A stretch of DNA of 64,000 bases from Corylus avellana (taxonomy: Eukaryota; Streptophyta; Magnoliopsida; Fagales; Betulaceae): contig NC_081544.1 of assembly GCF_901000735.1 (NCBI RefSeq), forward strand, positions 26,654,095-26,718,094, given 5' to 3'. Both the position numbers and the translations under genes were made by a program. Under the pieces are notes generated by a model. That model saw only the letters and a program-made list of their open reading frames with translations. It did no database searches and was not told the origin of the DNA. Numbering within the stretch: position 1 is the stretch's first letter; each line of letters starts with the position of its first letter. Positions 34,330 through 47,660 of this stretch are shown in pieces.

Positions 34330-37300
34330 TCAATCAACCAGTATAAAACCTCTCTTTATATACTGCAAGCATGAAAATGGCAAGTTTAGGAGATGTTCCA
34401 CTTCAATGGATTTTGATATGATAGCACTCATCACCAAATCCCTGTTTAAACACGCACCACTCATTTGCAAACCTCTGCACACAACCAGAGATGTATTACA
34501 CACCCAAGGAACTGAAACAGTAAAACCCAAACCAGAACCTTCTTTCCTGCCACAACTTCCATTTCCCACCAGCATATCCTTGTATGCTCTGCCAATTCTG
34601 GAAACATACTTTCCCATTGGCAAAACTTGCTCAAGAACAGATGGAGCAGACCCAGCGGAATTCAAAAGTTCAGAATCTGAATGAAGGTTCACCACAACAG
34701 TGCCATGTTCAGGGTGAAGTTGATTATTGAGAGCTTTAAGAAATGGGGAATTAGGGTCCCATAGCTTGCGAGGGAAGATGTCTTCACCGTCGTAAGCATC
34801 AATGAAGATCATATCATATAGATTGGTATTGTCCAGGACAAAATCCTCAGCGTCTGATTCATAGAGGTATAGCTTCTCATGGATGCCTTTCCACAGTACT
34901 TCATCAATGGTATTAGGTTTTGACAAGGCACGTTCACCTGATGGGTTCATAACTGAGAAAGCAGGAAAACCCATAGCTTCGATCGAGGCTGAGATAACAA
35001 GGGGGTCAATTTCAACTATGTGAACCGCAGCACCTGAAGGGATCGAGCACAAGAATTTAGAGTCAGGTATATGTGGAAATCATTCAATCCAAAATCTAAT
35101 GGACATTGGGAAACAAGAAATTGCTACATTACAAAAATATTTGCTTCACTTGGGCAAGAAGATTGAGATTGTTGCCCAAAAACCAACAATAGAAAGATGG
35201 AAGACATATTTAGGTAGGCATTCCAAGTAAATCACAATGTATGGCCTTATGCAACATTTAGTCAGCTTATGTCAGATTTAATCCCTATTCAACTAATTTC
35301 GTTATAAACATTTCCTGTTCTTTCATTATTTATTTTCCTCCACCCTTTCTTCTCCTGAATATGAGTTTATATATATATAATATATATAAATTGAGTAGTT
35401 TTCTCCTGAATGCTATTCGACTATAGAATTATAAAGCAACTGAACATAGGTTTTAAAATGCACCTAAAAGAATACATCAATCAAATAATTCTAGCAATGG
35501 AGAGGTTGGCTTGGTTGGCAAAGTCCATCACTCTGGTCAAATCTAGTGGTGGTTGAAACACCCCCAACCCAATTTTTTGGTCATGTTCAGGATTGGATTT
35601 GGACTGCGAGCCTTTCCTAGCCATACACACCGATGATGCAGTAAAAAGAGGCATGTTGAATATGATCCTCTTCATTTCATATGAAATTGATAGCATCAAC
35701 TTCATGATCAGGATTTAAAGTTGGCGTATCTAACAATGTACATGATTGTACATTATTTAAATTTTTTAAAAGACGTATTAAGTGTCAACATTGACTTCAT
35801 ACCCACCATTAGATACACCAACTTTAAATCATGACCATGAAATAGATACTATCTATTTCAATGAAAAGAAAAGGATCCTTGTCCGTTAAACAAGATTAAT
35901 GTCAATGGCACTTTAGCCAACACACTAAATGTCCAAATCCTGGGATGTTTGACAGAGAGCCATCCACGCAGCCATTTCTAATTGTATTGAATGTAGATGA
36001 CTCGACCCGTCTCAATTGGGCTTAACGTCTTAATGTGACAGTAGCCCAACATTTGACCAGTAGCATAAACTTTGCCTCGAAAACAAACCGTTCCCAAATG
36101 AGAGAGCTTGTGTTGACCATTTATATAGGGCCCATAAAATGGCTACCCAACCCATGCTGATAAACTTACAATTTGCCAAGTCTAATCAGGATGCTACCTT
36201 TGTTCAGGAAGGAAAAACGAATAATAAAAAAAATCAGAACTATTATCACAATAGCACAACCCTTAAAAATCCATCTTCTAATTTATCAAAGAATTAATGT
36301 TATAGCCCATATCAGTTTTCCTCATTCGAGATGAAGGACCTCACCCTCCAGAATTTTAGTGCTTTGAACAACCTATATCTATACATATGCAACATAGCTC
36401 TTGAAAATGCTGGTTCAGATGTAAGAGTAGAGCAATTACACTAACATTCGTACCTGTTATAGAAGGTAAACAACCTCAAGCTAACATTTATATGGATAGT
36501 CTGTCTTCCCCTTTCATCATGTCCCCTAAGAATATGAATATCATGACCTAGTTACAACAACTATAGGAGCACTCATTGAAAACATTTTTGTTCCTTGTTC
36601 ATTATCACATCAATTTGCAGCTGTCTTAACTCTGCTTAATTCTGCAAATCGGTGGACAGTCTTTATCTCAAAGCAATGTTTTGTTCATTGTATTACAAAC
36701 TAGCTTTAATACCGATAGAAGAAAAGCACATGCAGAATGGCTAAGAGATTCTCCCTCACCTTTAATTTTACTAGCCAGAAATAATGGTAAGCTTCCTCCA
36801 CCATGACCAATGCATAAGATATTCATAGTTTTCTTCCCACGCACCGCATTTTTGATATCATAACCACAAGATGCTATAGTGGCCAACCCAGTTGATACCA
36901 TACTCTTCAGATCTGCAAAATGACATCCAGATAATCAACTGGTTACTTCTTTTTCTGTTTCAGCAGAGATCACAGGCTTACTTCAAGAACAAAAAAAAAC
37001 TACAAGAACAACAACAAAGAATAGAGCAATTGAAACAGGACCCATTAACATAACATGCTGAGGTATAAGATACCATACACAAACATCAAATAGCACATCT
37101 ATTGATTAACATGAGAAGAAACTGGGATCTATAGTCCTTGACAGACACACTCAGAAAATAAATAAATAAATAAAAATCAAAGCACAAATAAGTGTGCATC
37201 CCACTAATAAACTGCCCAGAGTTCCAATTTGCTAAAATTCAGAAACTAATATGATCTGTCATGTACTACTTTCTATCAGTGAGGGTTCTTCTCACTCAGT

Positions 37301-38530
37301 AACTAAAAAATCTAAAGTGCTCCTGCATTTTGTTAAAAATAGTACTTAAAACAGCTGGCATCTAGAGATAAATACACCCATAATTATCTATAGATGCCGA
37401 CATAACCTCCAACACACTCCACAACCGCATTTTGATAGTCTCTCCACTTCTCCTACAACATTGACGTACCGAGCTATTCAGCATTCTGACTACCCTTATG
37501 CCCATCTGAAAACCTCTCAAAGTCTGCTCTAACAACTTCAGCAGTACCAAAATGTGTTGAAAACCACAAAGCCATTTCTAATTCATGTTTGTTCAAGTTC
37601 ACATTGGCTCCAATTCTCAGCCCCATATTTTCCAGACCCAACAAATGCCATGATGTGAACTATCTGATATACTAACATTCATTATACCATGTTGGAATAT
37701 TACAAGTTACAAATTAATATGGTCTTAAGTTCAAACTCTAACTCCATTCCATAATTTATCTTCACTTCGGCGAAATAATCCACGTATTGAATGGCACTTA
37801 TTAAATAATTAATTAAATGGACCTTTTTCTATCACATTAAGCATTTTGGACAACCGATAATATACAAGAAGAATCATTGGAAACACTCAGACACAACTTG
37901 ATCCAATTCACACCGCTCTTTCTTTCGCAAGACTACAACAGAACATTACAAAATGGCAAAAATAAGGTTAAGGGATTACATGGTACAGCCAGACAATGTG
38001 GCTGCTGCATCAGGAACACCGAGCCGGGTTCTGATTCCCGGTAAGCGGCCATTACTTTGACAGTGCTCTGGCGAGTGTCGTCGTTGAACCTAAGCGCCCG
38101 CCATTGGTACCCAAGTATCCTAAAACGCCCCTCATCTTCACATCCCGGACGTACCTCTGCGTGCCTTCGCTGTAACCATCTCTCCGTTTCAGGCCAGTAT
38201 ACTTCACTCTGCACATTATTTACAACAGCACCATTGCAAATATTTACATTTCTGCCATTATCACAAACAAATTCATATATTGAAAAAAAAAAAAAAAATG
38301 GTTCAATAGAGAGTGGGAGAGTGGCTTACAGGTTGAGAGGAAGGATAAGCGGCGACGGAGACGACGCCGTTTCCCTTGTCGGAAGTTGAACGGAGAACAG
38401 TTTGACTATCGGAGTCCGTTCCCCACCACTCGGATGAGTAATACCAGTCCCCCTCGTCCTCAATACGGCGCCGTACTGCCGTGGAGAAACCTCGCCGGAC
38501 GTTCCATGCCGACCTCAACCTGCGCCACAT
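34330..38530 (-). CDS. SAM-dependent methyltransferase, spermidine-synthase-like fold, probably mitochondrial
   Basis: Four exons on minus: 38530-38330, 38208-37980, 36912-36760, 35033-34330, in phase, 428 residues. The N-terminus MWRRLRSAWNVRRGFSTAVR is arginine-rich and acid-free, a classic mitochondrial presequence. The Rossmann-fold methyltransferase region shows motif I ILCIGHGGGSLPLFLA (about 175-190), the acidic loop HIVEIDP (198-204), and YDMIFIDAYDGEDIFP, as in the spermidine-synthase-like/METTL13-like group. The substrate is unknown, and the polyamine-binding residues of true spermidine synthase were not recognised. Intron 3 holds a hairpin MITE (35663-35878). Exons 1-2 lie in the duplicated block, and their second copy at 45192-45744 is identical except for two synonymous changes. 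Confidence 0.85.
35663..35878. mobile_element. Hairpin MITE with GGATCC ends in methyltransferase intron 3
   Basis: The left end 'gatcctcttcatttcat' and right end 'atgaaaagaaaaggatcc' are inverted. Inside, 'ggatttaaagttggcgtatc' pairs with 'gatacaccaactttaaatc'. It is the same family as 12129-12368: both share the TTTAAAGTTGG..TATCTAA core and a central TTATTTAAATTTTTTAAAA word. Confidence 0.72.
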
Positions 38531-40020
38531 CACTACAAAACCCTAGTCCTCTCAAATTTGGACAAGCTAAAGGTTTTTGAAAACACTGTTGTTTCCATTT
38601 GGTACAGAGATTTTGACACCTTACTGTTGTAAAAACAATTATTGCTATTTTTGACAAAGCAAGAGCATTCATATATAATTATTTGTAAAAAAAAATTTCC
38701 AAATTCTTTATTTTGCAATAATTTCTTTATTATATATATATATATATATACATTTTTCTTTACATTTGATGAGTAAACAACGCTCGCCAATTTTTTTCTA
38801 AATTAACTAGCTCGATGTGAATGATTTTCTCCTAAATTTACGTCCTGACTAGCCAAAATAACGCTAATCACGTGAATGCTAGCCGAGTGTAAATGCTCTA
38901 ATACAAATTTAGGTGCACCTAATCAATAGTTCTACGGAATTGTTTAGATATATAAAATTTTTACAAAAAATTGATATATAAAATAAGATTAAAATTAAGA
39001 GATCATTTTCTAAGATGTTACTGCATTTAAACATTATTATTATTATTATTATTATTAGATTAGATTAGATTAATGTTATTTAATTATTATTTTTGTGTTA
39101 TGAACAAAGAAAAAAGAAAAAGAAAATTACAACAAAAGATGTTGCATGTTGGCGGCCAATTGATGCAGGGCGACATTGAGTGAGAAGAGAGCGATTGGAG
39201 TGGGTTGCCTACGCCTCGCCAATTCATGGCTCCATTCTGCTGCATTTGTTTACGTAATGATTGAAAATCATAAACTAAAATATAAAAGATAAATCGATTG
39301 CTTCGAGATAATCAAACCTTTCGAGAGGGACAGGCATTTACAAATTGTTAATAACAATTGAATGAAATTACTCTTCGATGAATTTGCCACACGACGTCTA
39401 CGTCTTATTTATAGGGACAGAACAAGCCCAATACGAAAACAAAATCAAATGAAAGTAGCAAGCAAGTATGCTTAGTAATCAAGCAAAATCAAGATAAATG
39501 AAAAAGGAAATTAAGAGATTATTTAGTTTACTGTAATGACAAACGCTTCTTAGATAGTAATGTGGAAATTTTGTCTTCATAGATTAATTAGTTAATAGCT
39601 TGTGTTGGCTACCTGATGGGCATCTAGTTGCTTCTGCTCTTCAACAACTTTATTCTTTGCCATCTAAATTAAGTCTAAGCTATACTATACTTGCAAAAAG
39701 AGTGAGAGAATCATACGAGAGAAGGCCTAAAACAACGAATTTCATCATTAAAATAAATTTTCTTCTTCTTTATCTTCGTATAATCAGATTTTCACACGGC
39801 CAAACTGGACTGTAATGCCCCCAAATTATTAAATCTGAAATAATATGAGGTGTTGCTAACTTGCTACTATCATGCGAAATGTTTAGAATGTCTGATCTTG
39901 CGCTTTTTTTTTTTTTTTTTTTTATAGTTATGTGTCACTAACTTCACTACTACGACACCCAAGGATGTGACTACCATGTCACTCTCTTTTTTAGAGAATG
40001 AGAGAGGTTCCACTTTTTTT

Positions 40021-40433
40021 CTAAAAGCATTCTCAGCAGTTTTTTTGTCATTTTTTTTATATTTAAGAATTTAAATTATTTTTTGCTTCTCTATATCAAA
40101 ATACATTTCAATAGCTTCCCTTAATCATTTCATATATTATTAAAATATTTGTTTTTTTAATTATATTATATATATGAGAGGAGAGATGAGAGAGAGAATT
40201 GTAAGAGGAAAGATGAGAGAGGAGAGAAGAGAGACAATCATTTTTTTTTATATTTTAATAATCATAAGGATTGCAATAGTAGAACCCAAAATATTGGATT
40301 CTACAATAGCAATCCTAATGTTTATGGTTCATTTAGGGAGTGTTGTGGAACGTTTTTTGCGATTTTTTAAACATATTCCCTAAACTTAATAAACAAAATC
40401 CTTTATAAGGAGTCTGCTGAGAATGCTCTAAAG
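40021..40433. mobile_element. hAT-type MITE, copy 1
   Basis: The left end CTAAAAGCATTCTCAGCAG (40021-40039) is inverted against 'ctgctgagaatgctctaaag' (40414-40433). A GAGCATTCTCAGCAG-type end is frequent in plant non-autonomous hAT elements. The interior includes the near-palindrome 'attgcaatagtagaaccc'/'ttctacaatagcaat'. It is present at the same place in copy 2 (47255-47660). Confidence 0.65.
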
Positions 40434-41419
40434 AGTAAGGTTTTCTCCGCCTCCCAGTGAGGCTTTTCACCACTTCCTGCGGTTATTTTGAGGAAAGAGA
40501 AATAGTGTTTTCTCTAATCCAGTAATCCTCCTCCCTACCCACCTTTTTCTTTCCATTTTTTTTTTCTTGTTTTCTCCTTTTTCTTTGTGCTTTTTCGGCC
40601 TCTTTTCCCCCTTTGCAATAGTGTCAATGTCTCCTCAACCTCAGCTGATCCGTCTCACCTCCTCTCAATCACATATCCATCGGTCTCCACCTCCTCTTTG
40701 CGTCTCCTACCGCCTGTAGCCTTGATATTAGCATTTTGTTCAGACCTAGTTTTTTCAAAGTTAGATTGTCTTTCTCTGCTAGTCCTAACCACCAACGAAC
40801 CTCATCACCCTCTTCATTAGTTGTCTGCTCTGTGCCACCACTTGACCTCCACGTGTCTTTCTTGTGCCTTCCAAATGTTGTGCTCCTCCGTTATTGCTAC
40901 TATTATGGTTTTTTTATTTTTTATTTTATTTTAATTTTTTTAATGTTTTAGTTATTTTCTTTGTTTGTTTTTGTACTTCCCTCTTGTCTTTGTTGGGCAA
41001 TACCTCTTCCGCTCCAACTTTTTTACGGTGATTGTTATTGTTATCTAATAGGGATTTAAGTAAGTTTGAAGGGTATTGCGAGTCCCTTGCATTAAGGGTT
41101 CGAATATAGTTGAAGGGTCTCACAACATTCATACCCCTTAGCACCGTTTTATGTGGCCATTATTGATAGGACTAGGGTCATTTTTTAATCCTTTTTATTT
41201 TATTGTAATTTATGCTTTGGATCTATTATTAGGAATCCCACCATTTTTTTTTAAGTTCTAACACTCTCTCTTCCTTTTAGATCAAGAGTTGAAAAGACTT
41301 TCTCATGTAATATGTTCCCCACTTCAATTAAAAAAAAGAAATACAAAACTATTATATTTAATAAACTATTAACTTTACATCTATTCAACATCACTATGTA
41401 ACTTCAAAATCTTGTAACT

Positions 41420-41830
41420 ACCTTTGGCTCTCTTTGAATGCTATCGCCAAGCAATTTGTAAAACAAATCATTTTTTACGAGTAGAACTCTCTTATTGTAA
41501 TTTCAGCACTTCAATTCCCAGCTATCATTTGTGATTGGAGTATTGAAAAAATTATTTTAGATTCCTTATCTCTTCTCCCTCCCTCTTCTAAGTGGGAGGC
41601 AAAGAAGATTAATAGAAGTGAAAACTTCTGCGCCCATCATGTGGCATATTGAGTTGCGGCAAGAGTTCATTCGGGCTGCATTCCCATTTTTTTCCCTTTT
41701 TCTCCTCCCCCCGCTGCTTGTAGTGGTTTAGAACCACCCTCTGTTTTCTTTCCCCCTTGAGGGGCTGTAATGCTCTTTTTCTGGTAATGTTATGTTTGTT
41801 ACAAAAAAAAAAAAAAAAAAAAAAAAAAAA
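41420..41830 (+). mobile_element. LINE RNase H (RVT_3-like) fragment with poly(A), copy 1
   Basis: The plus frame reads NSLIVISALQFPAIICDWSI then EKIILDSLSLLPPSSKWEAK, then KINRSENFCAHHVAY-stop-VAARVHSGCIPIF. This is the C-terminal RNase H pattern of plant LINEs ('SDSLLVISAL..', 'R.AN..AH..A'). It ends in an A tail of about 28 (41803-41830). At least two in-frame stops make it inactive. A second copy is at 48662-49056. Confidence 0.7.
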
Positions 41831-42277
41831 CACAAGTAAGCAAAACATCAGTGAATCTCAACCGTTGGAGGTTTTTCTTACCACGACTTTGGACCAATTG
41901 ACTGTTTTGGGCCGTTAAAGTGGGAGTCGCATTCGCACAACTGAAAGAAGAGTGCGCCAATTACACAAGCGTTGACAATGACAGAGGCGTATCCAATTCC
42001 AAAATCACGAGGTGCCAAAAAGTGTGCTGAGTGGACCCCACCAAACCCCCACGTGCCAAACAAACGTCTCATCTTCCCTCCGTCGTCAAACAATCAGAAT
42101 TGAAAAAAGTTTTCAAAAATCACAGCCATTTTTCTGTTCTTTGCAACAGCCGCACCACATCACATGTTTCCCGTGTTTTTGGCTTTTCATTTCATAGCCC
42201 AACAGCCACAGCTCTCCCTCCATAACATACAGTTTTCTTAACAGCCGAGAAGGTTACGAGTCTCAGCAACAGCAGAA

Positions 42278-43333
42278 ATGGAAAAAACCAGTAGGTTTTT
42301 ATTTATTTAGCTTTGATCTTTTGTTGTTGCACTCCTTTTGTTGTATACCGAAATGGGTATTGTCGTTTTGTTTTGAAGAGTATCCAAAGGTGAAGGTGAG
42401 GGAGCAAGACGACCAAGAGGATCTCAAGGGAATTTCTTTGCTTCCAATGAATGATGATTCTTGTTTTCCTGGTATTTCTTTCTCCGGGAGATTGGATTAC
42501 TAATCCTATTTTAGTTCTTGGTTTTGGTTTTGTTTTTGGTCCTTGTGAAACTACCGGTGCTGCTATTGGTTGATTGAGACTTATGGGTGTCTTAAATTTT
42601 AGACCATTTATGTAAGAATTGGTTATTTGGGTGAAATTTGAATGATCTTGTTTACCTTTTCTTTTTCCTGATAAATTGATTGGGCCTGTTGCTCTAGTTT
42701 TCACTGTTTTGAATTTTTCATTTTTTGTTCAATTAATCTCTTCAATAGCTTTCAATGATGAAATCACTGTCTGCTCAGTCGCAGTAGTACTAATTGACTT
42801 TTTTAGTCAAAAGCAAGACTGGATGTGTTATTATGCCTGGTGAATCAAGCACCACTCAAAAGAAAGACTGGCGAATCCACAGAGAAAGAGAGAGAGAGAG
42901 AAGAAACATAAATATGTAATCCAGAAAATAGATTGATTGCTTATATATTTGTATAATCCTTAACCTCTTCTTCCATTCCCCCCCTTTCCTCTTTTTCTGC
43001 AGTGAAGGAGCATGAAGACATTTCTCCACCATATGTTGCAAAAATTCCAGCGTCTTATGTACCAAATGTACTCATGTCAAAAACTTCTGTATCTGAAGGT
43101 TTGATCATGCCAACAATTTCTGTATCTGAAGGTTTGGTTTTATCCTCATGGATTCCCCGAAAAAACAAATGACTCCTTATAGATTTCTGTATAGAGATAT
43201 CTTGCAGTTATGACATCCTACTCTGCTTGATCAACAGAAGCAGAGAAGAATGACAAAATTTTTGAAGAGGATGATAAAATAAATAATCGAGTCAGCTCAA
43301 TCCTGCGTCCACGTGCCGTCTTATCTAGTCCTG
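42278..43333 (+). pseudogene. Unrecognised gene, copy 1 (exons 1-4 only, 3' end cut by the gap)
   Basis: Exons 42278-42290, 42379-42471, 43003-43131 and 43238-43333 are, by eye, identical in sequence and phase to copy 2. The last exon, present in copy 2 at 51443-51705, is absent because the copy ends at the N gap (44205). This is best seen as an incomplete duplicate from assembly, not a biological pseudogene. See the entry at 49505-51705 for the protein. Confidence 0.75.
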
Positions 43334-44110
43334 GTAATCTCACTTAACTATTTCATTATAATTTTATGTTTTTCCTTTTCCTTATTCATCTATCTCAATG
43401 TAGTTCTTGCAATTAGGTTACAGCTAAAGATTAATTACCTGATGTTTGTGCTCAAGAACTTCATCTAAGCCGTATAGGAATAACTATTCCCAAATGAATT
43501 CTAGAGAATGGTTAAGAAATAAAATATAAGACAGGGAGAAATTATTGTTTCTGGCAGTTTGCATATTATTCATACAACTTTTAGAGTTGGTATCTTAGGG
43601 TAATGCTTTTAACAAATTCTAGACAACTTTGTGTTTGCATCACAAGAAGATTGTTATTATCTTCATATTAACTTTTAAAATCATCCTGAATCAAATTTAG
43701 AAAATTTCTGTATGTTTCAGTTAATTGGTATAGCGTGGCTTCGAAAGTAATTCAACTGCTACTTGAATAGATATAGCATAGTGACGCCTCACAATCTTAA
43801 AGTTTTCTCATTTTAACTGCAAAGATAGAGGCCTTTGAAGGAGACTTCACTGGTACAGGCCAATTGGTTTGTTTCATCACCAATGAATTCCACGCAGTGA
43901 TTGACTCATGATCGTGCGAAGAATCTTTGGCTAGATAGAGAAGACTGAAATAAAAAGGTGTTTCTCTTTTAGATGGAAGTGAGAATCAAACCATTTTCCT
44001 TTTGTGGGGGATAAAATGAAATCAATATGTATAAGGTAGAGAGGGAATTACCTTAAAGAAACCGAGTCTAAAATGTACTAGTTGAAACTGCAGCATCACC
44101 ATTAACATCC

Positions 44111-44111
<1 letters not shown>

Positions 44112-44134
<23 letters not shown>
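44112..44134. repeat. (AC)n microsatellite, copy 1
   Basis: An AC dinucleotide run inside the last intron of the unrecognised gene. Copy 2 has a longer run at about 51336-51360, one of the length differences between the copies. Confidence 0.9.
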
Positions 44135-44141
<7 letters not shown>

Positions 44142-44204
44142 AATCAACTTCATATATGATCCATTCACTTATTAGAAAGGCCTTTTGATTCCTGGCATTT
44201 GGTC

Positions 44205-44304
44205 NNNNNNNNNNNNNNNNNNNNNNNNNNNNNNNNNNNNNNNNNNNNNNNNNNNNNNNNNNNNNNNNNNNNNNNNNNNNNNNNNNNNNNNNNNNNNNNN
44301 NNNN
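44205..44304. other. Assembly gap of exactly 100 N
   Basis: 100 N is the conventional placeholder for a gap of unknown size. It sits exactly between the two copies of the 7.1-kb block. Confidence 0.99.
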
Positions 44305-45191
44305 GCACATCTATTGATTAACATGAGAAGAAACTGGGATCTATAGTCCTTGACAGACACACTCAGAAAATAAATAAATAAATAAAAATCAAAGCACAAA
44401 TAAGTGTGCATCCCACTAATAAACTGCCCAGAGTTCCAATTTGCTAAAATTCAGAAACTAATATGATCTGTCATGTACTACTTTCTATCAGTGAGGGTTC
44501 TTCTCACTCAGTAACTAAAAAATCTAAAGTGCTCCTGCATTTTGTTAAAAATAGTACTTAAAACAGCTGGCATCTAGAGATAAATACACCCATAATTATC
44601 TATAGATGCCGACATAACCTCCAACACACTCCACAACCGCATTTTGATAGTCTCTCCACTTCTCCTACAACATTGACGTACCGAGCTATTCAGCATTCTG
44701 ACTACCCTTATGCCCATCTGAAAACCTCTCAAAGTCTGCTCTAACAACTTCAGCAGTACCAAAATGTGTTGAAAACCACAAAGCCATTTCTAATTCATGT
44801 TTGTTCAAGTTCACATTGGCTCCAATTCTCAGCCCCATATTTTCCAGACCCAACAAATGCCATGATGTGAACTATCTGATATACTAACATTCATTATACC
44901 ATGTTGGAATATTACAAGTTACAAATTAATATGGTCTTAAGTTCAAACTCTAACTCCATTCCATAATTTATCTTCACTTCGGCGAAATAATCCACGTATT
45001 GAATGGCACTTATTAAATAATTAATTAAATGGACCTTTTTCTATCACATTAAGCATTTTGGACAACCGATAATATACAAGAAGAATCATTGGAAACACTC
45101 AGACACAACTTGATCCAATTCACACCGCTCTTTCTTTCGCAAGACTACAACAGAACATTACAAAATGGCAAAAATAAGGTTAAGGGATTAC

Positions 45192-45744
45192 ATGGTACAG
45201 CCAGACAATGTGGCTGCTGCATCAGGAACACCGAGCCGGGTTCTGATTCCCGGTAAGCGGCCATTACTTTGACAGTGCTCTGGCGAGTGTCGTCGTTGAA
45301 CCTAAGCGCCCGCCATTGGTACCCAAGTATCCTAAAACGCCCCTCATCTTCGCATCCCGGACGTACCTCTGCGTGCCTTCGCTGTAACCATCTCTCCGTT
45401 TCAGGCCAGTACACTTCACTCTGCACATTATTTACAACATCACCATTGCAAATATTTACATTTCTGCCATTATCACAAACAAATTCATATATTGAAAAAA
45501 AAAAAAAAAAAATGGTTCAATAGAGAGTGGGAGAGTGGCTTACAGGTTGAGAGGAAGGATAAGCGGCGACGGAGACGACGCCGTTTCCCTTGTCGGAAGT
45601 TGAACGGAGAACAGTTTGACTATCGGAGTCCGTTCCCCACCACTCGGATGAGTAATACCAGTCCCCCTCGTCCTCAATACGGCGCCGTACTGCCGTGGAG
45701 AAACCTCGCCGGACGTTCCATGCCGACCTCAACCTGCGCCACAT
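45192..45744 (-). pseudogene. Methyltransferase exons 1-2, copy 2 (3' exons missing)
   Basis: Exon 1 (45744-45544) and exon 2 (45420-45192) match 38530-38330 and 38208-37980. Only two synonymous differences were seen, both in exon 2: GTA/GTG for Val and TGT/TGC for Cys. Exons 3-4 are not present because the block begins at the gap. It is not an independent gene if the duplication is an assembly overlap. Confidence 0.8.
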
Positions 45745-47254
45745 CACTACAAAACCCTAGTCCTCTCAAATTTGGACAAGCTAAAGGTTTTTGAAAACAC
45801 TGTTGTTTCCATTTGGTACAGAGATTTTGACACCTTACTGTTGTAAAAACAATTATTGCTATTTTTGACAAAGCAAGAGCATTCATATATAATTATTTGT
45901 AAAAAAAAATTTCCAAATTCTTTATTTTGCAATAATTTCTTTATTATATATATATATATATATACATTTTTCTTTACATTTGATGAGTAAACAACGCTCG
46001 CCAATTTTTTTCTAAATTAACTAGCTCGATGTGAATGATTTTCTCCTAAATTTACGTCCTGACTAGCCAAAATAACGCTAATCACGTGAATGCTAGCCGA
46101 GTGTAAATGCTCTAATACAAATTTAGGTGCACCTAATCAATAGTTCTACGGAATTGTTTAGATATATAAAATTTTTACAAAAAATTGATATATAAAATAA
46201 GATTAAAATTAAGAGATCATTTTCTAAGATGTTACTGCATTTAAACATTATTATTATTATTATTATTATTATTAGATTAGATTAATGTTATTTAATTATT
46301 ATTTTTGTGTTATGAACAAAGAAAAAAGAAAAAGAAAATTACAACAAAAGATGTTGCATGTTGGCGGCCAATTGATGCAGGGCGACATTGAGTGAGAAGA
46401 GAGCGATTGGAGTGGGTTGCCTACGCCTCGCCAATTCATGGCTCCATTCTGCTGCATTTGTTTACGTAATGATTGAAAATCATAAACTAAAATATAAAAG
46501 ATAAATCGATTGCTTCGAGATAATCAAACCTTTCGAGAGGGACAGGCATTTACAAATTGTTAATAACAATTGAATGAAATTACTCTTCGATGAATTTGCC
46601 ACACGACGTCTACGTCTTATTTATAGGGACAGAACAAGCCCAATACGAAAACAAAATCAAATGAAAGTAGCAAGCAAGTATGCTTAGTAACCAAGCAAAA
46701 TCAAGATAAATGAAAAAGGAAATTAAGAGATTATTTAGTTTACTGTAATGACAAACGCTTCTTAGATAGTAATGTGGAAATTTTGTCTTCATAGATTAAT
46801 TAGTTAATAGCTTGTGTTGGCTACCTGATGGGCATCTAGTTGCTTCTGCTCTTCAACAACTTTATTCTTTGCCATCTAAATTAAGTCTAAGCTATACTAT
46901 ACTTGCAAAAAGAGTGAGAGAATCATACGAGAGAAGGCCTAAAACAACGAATTTCATCATTAAAATAATTTTTCTTCTTCTTTATCTTCGTTGAATCAGA
47001 TTTTCACACGGCCAAACTGGACTGTAATGCCCCCAAATTATTAAATCTGAAATAATACGAGGTGTTGCTAACTTGCTACTACTATCCGAAATGTTTAGAA
47101 TGTCTGATCTTGCCTTTTTTTTTTTTTTTTTTGGTTCTGTGTCACTAACTTCACTACTACGACACCCAAGCGTCTAAACACAACTCAAATATACAAAAGG
47201 ATGTGACTACCATGTCACTCTCTTTTTTAGAGAATGAGAGAGGCTTCACCTTTT

Positions 47255-47660
47255 CTTTAAGAGCATTTTCAGCAGTTTTTTTGTCATTTTTTCTATATTT
47301 AAGAATTTAAATTACTTTTTGCTTCTCTATGTCAAAATACATTCCAATAACTTGCCTTAATCATTCCATATATCATTAAAATATTTGTTTTTTTAATTAT
47401 ATTATATATATGAGAGGAGAGATGAGAGAGAGAATTGTAAGAGGAGAGAGGAGAGAGGAGAGAAGAGAGACAATCATTTTTTTTTTAATATTTTAATAAT
47501 CATAAGGATTGCAATAGTAGAACCCAAAATATTGGGTTCTACAATAGTAATTCTAATGTTTAGGGAGTGTTGTGGAACGTTTTTTGTGATTTTTTAAACA
47601 TATTTCCTAAACTTAAGAAACAAAATCTTTTATAAGGAATCTGCTGAGAATGCTCTAAAG
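47255..47660. mobile_element. hAT-type MITE, copy 2
   Basis: Same element as 40021-40433. The left end here, CTTTAAGAGCATTTTCAGCAG minus its last base, is closer to the inverted partner at 47641-47660 in its first bases but carries one change inside. It is slightly shorter than copy 1 owing to a 12-base deletion. Confidence 0.65.

Larger units (their letters stand above)
38531..42277. other. Divergent intergenic region between methyltransferase and hypothetical gene (copy 1)
   Basis: About 3.7 kb with no supported host gene. Contents: (TA)n at 38730-38751, (ATT)n at about 39032-39058, an AT-rich unassigned stretch, a foldback MITE at 40021-40433, and a LINE RNase H fragment at 41420-41830. 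The last 400 bases form the leader region of the plus-strand gene, starting near 'ccacgactttggacc'. Open frames in 40500-41000 are low-complexity artefacts. Confidence 0.55.
37093..44204 (+). repeat. Duplicated block, copy 1 (7.1 kb direct repeat)
   Basis: Runs from 'gcacatctattgattaac' to 'cctggcatttggtc', where the 100-N gap starts. The same sequence resumes at 44305. It contains methyltransferase exons 1-2, the intergenic region, and exons 1-4 of the unrecognised gene. Differences from copy 2 are scattered SNPs, microsatellite and homopolymer length changes, and small indels. Examples are 12 extra bases here near 40325, and segments missing here near 39957 and 41143. See the first finding. 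Confidence 0.97.

Noticed and set aside
42303..42704. 133-codon minus-strand open frames here and at 49530-49931
   Set aside because: Antisense to exon 2 and intron 2 of the unrecognised gene, with no domain. The duplicate merely reflects the copied block.
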